A stretch of DNA of 64,000 bases from Trematomus loennbergii (taxonomy: Eukaryota > Chordata > Actinopteri > Perciformes > Nototheniidae). How positions within the stretch are numbered: the first letter of the stretch is position 1; each line of letters begins with the position of its first letter. A program made the position numbers and the translations under genes. Where the stretch lies: NCBI GenBank assembly GCA_012861695.1, contig JAAOOA010000168.1, positions 462,001 through 526,000 of the forward strand, in the 5' to 3' direction. Shown here in pieces: positions 59,171 to 64,000 of this stretch. A model generated the notes under the pieces. The model was not told the DNA's origin. It did not search any database and saw nothing but the letters and a program-made list of their open reading frames with translations.

Positions 59171-61354
59171 TTACTCTCCAAACAAATACCCTTTGAATTT
59201 GTCAAATTTTGCCTTTGTCAACGGCTTGGTTAGGACATCAGCTACCATATCTGCAGTAGGACAATATGTAATAGATATCTTCCCCTCAGCATATGCAGAT
59301 CGTACAAAATGGTATTTGATGTCTACATGCTTGCTTCTCTGTCTGGATACAGGGTTTTTGGATAGAGCTATTGCTCCCTGGTTGTCCTCATATATCTTCA
59401 CTGGTACATGTGGGCTATTAAGGTCTACCCCTTTTAATAGCTGTACAAGGTACATGCTCTCTTGAGTAGTAGCCCGCTAATGCCATGTTACTCGGCCTCA
59501 CAGGTCGATAAGCGCCACTGTTGGCTGCTTCCTACTTTCCAGGATATAACTGGACCATTTTCAGTTAAGCTGAAACAATATCCAGTTGTGCTTCTCCTAT
59601 CATTTTGATCGGCTGCCCAATCAGCATCACTGTATCCCTCAAGCTTTAGGCTTTCCTCACTTTTCTTGTAATGTAGCTCTTGGTCTATAGTACCCTTTAG
59701 ATACCTCAACAGTTGTTTTGCTGCAGCCCAATGTTGTTGTTTTGGTTCTGCTAAGTGTTGTGATAGTTTACTCACAATCCAGCTCAGATCAGGTCTAGTA
59801 CATGTCATAATGTATATCAAGCTACCTACTATCTCTCTGTATCCTGTTGAATCGATAACTTCACCCTCAGTGTCAAAATGTAACTTTTGCTCGCATGGAG
59901 TTGACCTTGGTTTGCACTCTGACATGCCAAACCTCTCTAGCATCTTTGCTATGTGTCTCTTTTGGCTCATTTTGATCTCCCCCTCACTCTGTGTAAAGTC
60001 GATACCTAGGAAGTGTTTAAGTTCACCCAAATCTTTCATTTTAAACTTCCTCTTCAACATCTCTTTGACATCACCGAGTGAGCCGTTGTTATTGGCTGCT
60101 ATGAGTAGGTCATCTACCCATATCAACAGAATAACTCTTTCGTTCTCAGACTCTTTTCTGTAGACACAATGATCAGCATCATTTTGCACAAACCCATTCT
60201 CTGTAAGATGATCATGCAGTAACTTGTTCCAGTTCCGCCCGGATTGCTTTAAACCATACAATGACTTGTTGAGTTTGCACACTAAGTGTTCCCCTGTTTT
60301 AGATTTTGCCTCAAAACCTTCGGGCTGTTCCATATATAACTCGCAGTCTATTGGTGCATGGAGATAAGCTGTCTTCACATCCATTTGGTGTAGGATAAGA
60401 TCATCCTGTATAGCCACCTGCATCAATGTACGTACAGAAGTCATATTTGCTGTCGGTGAAAAAGTTTCCTTGTAATCAATTCCCTCTACTTGACTATAGC
60501 CTTTAGCTACATATCTGGCTTTAAAAATCTCAGATCCATCTGGGCTTTCCTTTACTGCATATACCCAACGACCTCCCACTGCTTGCTTGCCTTTTGGCAG
60601 TGTGGTCAGACTGAAGGTCTCATTCTCTGTTAAAGAGTTAATCTCCTCTTTCATTGCATCAGCCCACATTTTTGATTTCTTAGAGCCTACAGCCTGCATG
60701 TATGTTTTGGGTACGTCACAAGCAACTCTGTAGAAATAATCTACATTTTCACCTTCATCATTACAATCAGCCTTACACTGATACTCCAATAAATATTCTG
60801 GAGCGTTTCTTTGTCTAGTGGGATAGCGTCGTGCACTCTCTCCCTGTTCTCTTTGAGTACCATCTGTCTGGATCTGACTAGCCTCAATATTCTCCTCACT
60901 ATCGGACTGTACACCCACATTAGGCTCTCTCTGATTCTGGTTGACCATTTTTGTCCCTGCTGGTGTTGTGGGAATAATTTCTCCATAAGTGTCATCATCC
61001 ATATTACGATTTGTCTGAGTCTGACTATCTGCGCTACTCTTTGTGATACATTTTACCAGCCTATGTTTCAGGACTTTCCCTGTCTCAGGATAAAATACTT
61101 GGAATGCTGGGCTATATTTGTCGTATCCTACAAAAATACCCTTTGCACATCTAGAATCTAGCTTCTTCTTATCCTGCTTATACCCGTAGCATTCAGAGCC
61201 AAATATTTTCATGTTGGACAAGTTGGGTGTTTTGCCAGTAAAAACACGGTATGGTGTCTGCTCTAGACGCTTACAGTAACACCTGTTACGTATCTGTGCT
61301 GCTGTTTGTACAGCATATGTCCATAACTGCTTTGGGAGGTTACTCTCTAATAGC
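59171..61354 (-). mobile_element. Ty1/copia retrotransposon pol, 5'-truncated
   Basis: Minus-strand frame of 638 codons (61404-59488), whose first ~18 codons belong to the neighbouring LTR fragment, plus a second frame (59455-59171). Order: end of integrase (MLLESNLPKQLWTYAVQTAA), copia-type reverse transcriptase (KARYVAKGYSQVEGIDY, MDVKTAYLHA, catalytic WVDDLLIA), then RNase H (GYSDADWAADQNDRRST and CEAE, continuing as YEDNQGAIALSKN). Small indels near 59465-59500 split the RNase H. Gag, protease and most of integrase are missing; at 61354 it meets a gypsy LTR end. Confidence 0.9.
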
Positions 61355-61357
61355 ATG

Positions 61358-61447
61358 TGTGGCAGTAGCCGCAGAGGGGAGGGTAGGTGAATGTATTTGT
61401 TCAAGTTGGTTTGATTACACCATTCACAATCCTGCCGACAACGCCAG
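61358..61447 (-). mobile_element. Fragment of gypsy LTR end
   Basis: TGTGGCAGTAGCCGCAGAGG to CCGACAACGCC, a direct repeat of 61450-61540, placed between the copia break and the full LTR. Confidence 0.75.
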
Positions 61448-61449
61448 TT

Positions 61450-62862
61450 TGTGGCAGTAGCCGCAGAGGGAGGGTAGGTGAATGTATTTGTTCAAGTTGG
61501 TTTGATTACACCATTCACAATTCCGACAACGCCACCTTGGGAGTTTCACCCAAGGAAATGTTAACACTTTTTCAGAGGACACATAGGTTCGAATACTAAT
61601 GGAGCCGGAGACGTGGTTTCAATTTATCAAAAATATACAATTTTATTTAGCACAAGTCAATAGTTTAAAATGCAGTTTAAAACAGTCACAGGGGGCTGTA
61701 GCACAAAGGGAAACAAAACGAATTAGAGGCTGAGGCTTACCAGTGGGGTGATAGGGTCGACGAGTGAGTGGAAGGATCCCCAAACAAACCAAACTTAAAT
61801 CACCCCAGTCATACGTGCAGGAAATCAAATCCCGGGGGAGCACATCACACACAAAAGGAGAGAGGAAAACCACCACCTTGGACACCAGCACCACCACCTT
61901 CAGCTCTCAGTAACTAAGTAGGGGAACAAAGAGGGAAATGCAGTTAATGGGGGCTAAATAAGTAAATCAAAGTAATAAACAAACACAATAGCAAATATGT
62001 TCTCATAAACAGATAACTTGTGTAAACATTTAAGAATAAAACAAATCACAAGATAAAGGGTTCAGTTAAACAAAATAAACAATTAACTAGAATAAAATAA
62101 ACAAACTAATTTAAATCAAGTTGGCCCAAGTAAGGACAAGTTATAGGGGGGAGTTAGCCCCAGAGTTCAATGACTTCCACACTTCGAGTGTCGGCCCAAG
62201 CAAGGCAGCAGCAAGGCGTGCAGTTAAAGTAGTAACTGGTGAGCGAGCCTCCGCAGTAGGCGACGCAAAGCTGGCCAGAAGCAGCAATCAGAAGCGCAAC
62301 ACAGTAGCAGCAGCCCAAACATTTAGGCAGGATCAACAGCAGTTGTGCCGATAAATACACTTTATCCGGTGAAGCAAAACAGCAGATGTCCCTTAATCAT
62401 TGGATTGGCTCTAGTTTATGAATAAATACAAAGACAGCGTTAATATCAATAAAAGTAATGAGGTGGATTGACTAAATAGATCGCCGTACAGCGCACATAC
62501 CGATCAGGCCTTCCTATCGATGACGCAGAGAGGAGAGAGCTTCATGCTTTCTATGGCTGCGTTGACAGGCTGCATCTGGAGGATCCACCACTAGGTGAGG
62601 CAAAGCAGGGCTAAGTATCAATACGCTGGCAAATTGCAGAACCTTTCCTGAAGCGAGCAATGCAACTGCAACATACCTGCACCGGTGGCGGAAGCAAACA
62701 CGGCAAACACGCAAGTGGGGCGGGTCTGTGTACCAACAACCAAGAGACAGCCAGCTAGAAACCTCTGCCCTTTTATAGGGTGCCCCCTGGTGGTGACATG
62801 CTCACAAGAGCCAAAAGAGGAGAATATGCTTTCTAAGGGATTAGGACTCTCATCCTGCTACA
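61450..62862 (-). mobile_element. Ty3/gypsy 3' LTR, about 1.4 kb
   Basis: On the minus strand it begins TGTAGCAGGATGAGAG after a G-rich polypurine tract (AAATAGGGGGGG, 62867-62878) and ends CTACTGCCACA. It matches both halves of the split solo LTR at 26980-31563. Confidence 0.8.
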
Positions 62863-62866
62863 ATCT

Positions 62867-64000
62867 ACCCCCCCTATTTGTATCGTCGGCCCGACGATGA
62901 ACGAATCCAAGCCAATGTTAGCCAACCTAGTTCCAAGGTCTAAAGATAACCGACACAGAGTTAGACACGGGACCAGGAGAGTTTTCGGCCACAGGCACCA
63001 ATTCTCCCAACGCTCTCGGGAGATGATGGACATTAGGATGCTGCCCAGCGGTTGACCGTGCTGTCCGTCGCAATGTCACTGCGCTAGAATCAGGGCAAGT
63101 GGCTGGAGGAATAGCCAAGCGGGAGGAAGGCAATTCTGGCATGGCCGCGAGAGCTACCGAAGGGCCGGCCTCAATGGAGGCTTCGTCAGATGGTGGAAAC
63201 AGCAACCAAGGGGTTTCTTGGGTCACCACAGCTGATCTGGTAGAACGAGGGTACGGAGCTTCATTTCTTGAAACCCATAGGTCACCATCAGAGGAAAGCT
63301 CACCATCTGACTGTGGTGAGTCAGGAGGAATTGAGAGAGGGACAGGGACATCATCTGGAGAGTGGGTTCCAACCACAGCTTTCAACAGAGTGCGGTGGAC
63401 CCGTTTGGTTTTGGTCAGGTCGTTTGCCGGTGCAATCGTGTACACCGAACCGCCTTTTGGTGCTTTCACCACTATATACCTGACAGAACTCCAAATATCT
63501 CTGATCTTATGGCGCCCTCTTGCACCACAATCTCGCAACCAAACTAACTGGCCCTCGTTCAATGGGACATCTTTGACATACTGGTCATGGCACCTCTTTC
63601 TGCGCTCTGCTGCAGTTTTTAACCTCTCTTGAGCTCCTTCAAAGGCAATTTGCAATTTTGCCTGATGCTCCTGAATCCACTCATGGACAGGACCACCGAC
63701 TGGATCAGGGACTCTACCCAACAGAAAATCAACTGGGAGCCTTGGCTCTTGTCCAAAACATCAACAAGAATGGAGATTCACCAGTTGACTGATGGGGAGT
63801 AGTGTTGTAAGAATACAGTAGTTGTGGCAAGCAGGAGTTCCAATCCCGTTTCCGAGACACAGGCAGAGTACGCAGCAAGTTGTGAAGGGTTCGGTTGAAC
63901 CGTTCACATTGACCATTGCCCGCCGGATGGTAGGGAGTAGTGCGAGATTTTTCAATGTTATAGAGGCTGCAAAGTTGTTGGATAAGAATGCTCTCAAAGT
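62867..64000 (-). mobile_element. Ty3/gypsy pol 3' end (integrase), cut by window edge
   Basis: The minus-strand frame 63721-62927 holds the integrase C-terminal region (AAERRKRCHDQYVKDVPLNEG, then VYTIAPAND and KRVHRTLLKAVVG) and a Ser/Pro-rich tail. Further upstream, in another frame, lies the end of the catalytic core ([20 protein letters not shown], with the third acidic residue E). One extra T at about 63750 separates the frames. The rest of pol and gag lie outside the window. Confidence 0.85.

Overview
The window is vertebrate, and almost certainly teleost fish, genomic DNA. Coding sequence is split into short exons with GT-AG boundaries, and most of the rest is transposon. The signature gene family is the fish-expanded NLR group (FISNA + NACHT + LRR, often called NLRC3-like or NLR-C). 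Other teleost marks are a tRNA-derived SINE, CR1/L2/Rex1-type LINEs, Tc1-derived pieces, many non-autonomous hAT elements, a copia element, a Ty3/gypsy element and long (TG)n arrays. The species cannot be named from sequence alone.

Layout. About 430-6,700: NLR unit A (+), which lacks its 5' exons and has a frameshift at the P-loop. 6,700-10,960: repeats and hAT-like elements. 10,960-11,130: an orphan NLR N-terminal exon with a stop codon. 11,590-14,435: an inverted-repeat-bounded element carrying a nearly complete LINE ORF2. 14,380-23,000: NLR unit B, the most complete copy: N-terminal exon, a 35-codon repeat exon, a RING exon, a FISNA-NACHT exon, LRR exons and a tail exon. 23,250-26,450: LINE, Tc1 and MITE debris. 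26,450-46,060: NLR unit C, whose 5' part is stretched by a solo gypsy LTR, a 3.7-kb element with about 460-bp terminal inverted repeats, and a second copy of that whole block; a LINE sits in one of its later introns. 46,650-51,350: hAT elements and MITEs. 51,430-54,330: two minus-strand exons of ythdf1 (an m6A reader), separated by an intron holding a MITE in which a 37-bp minisatellite has expanded to roughly 48 copies. 55,800-58,700: two more hAT insertions. 58,800-61,350: a 5'-truncated copia element (-). 61,350-64,000: the 3' part of a Ty3/gypsy element (-), which runs off the right edge.

How it fits together. The three NACHT exons encode the same protein over about 290 residues, and their introns align almost base for base, so the units are very recent duplicates or are kept alike by gene conversion. 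Insertions and indels shared by different pairs of units conflict with one another, which points to mosaic histories. Every unit carries frame-breaking indels, but so do the ythdf1 YTH exon, the copia ORF and the gypsy integrase. Part of the apparent pseudogenisation may therefore be residual consensus error in the assembly. The best candidates for something new are the RING-FISNA-NACHT-LRR genes with a duplicated 35-aa module, the long-TIR element and its time-stamped duplication, and the minisatellite that grew inside a MITE next to a splice donor of a conserved gene.
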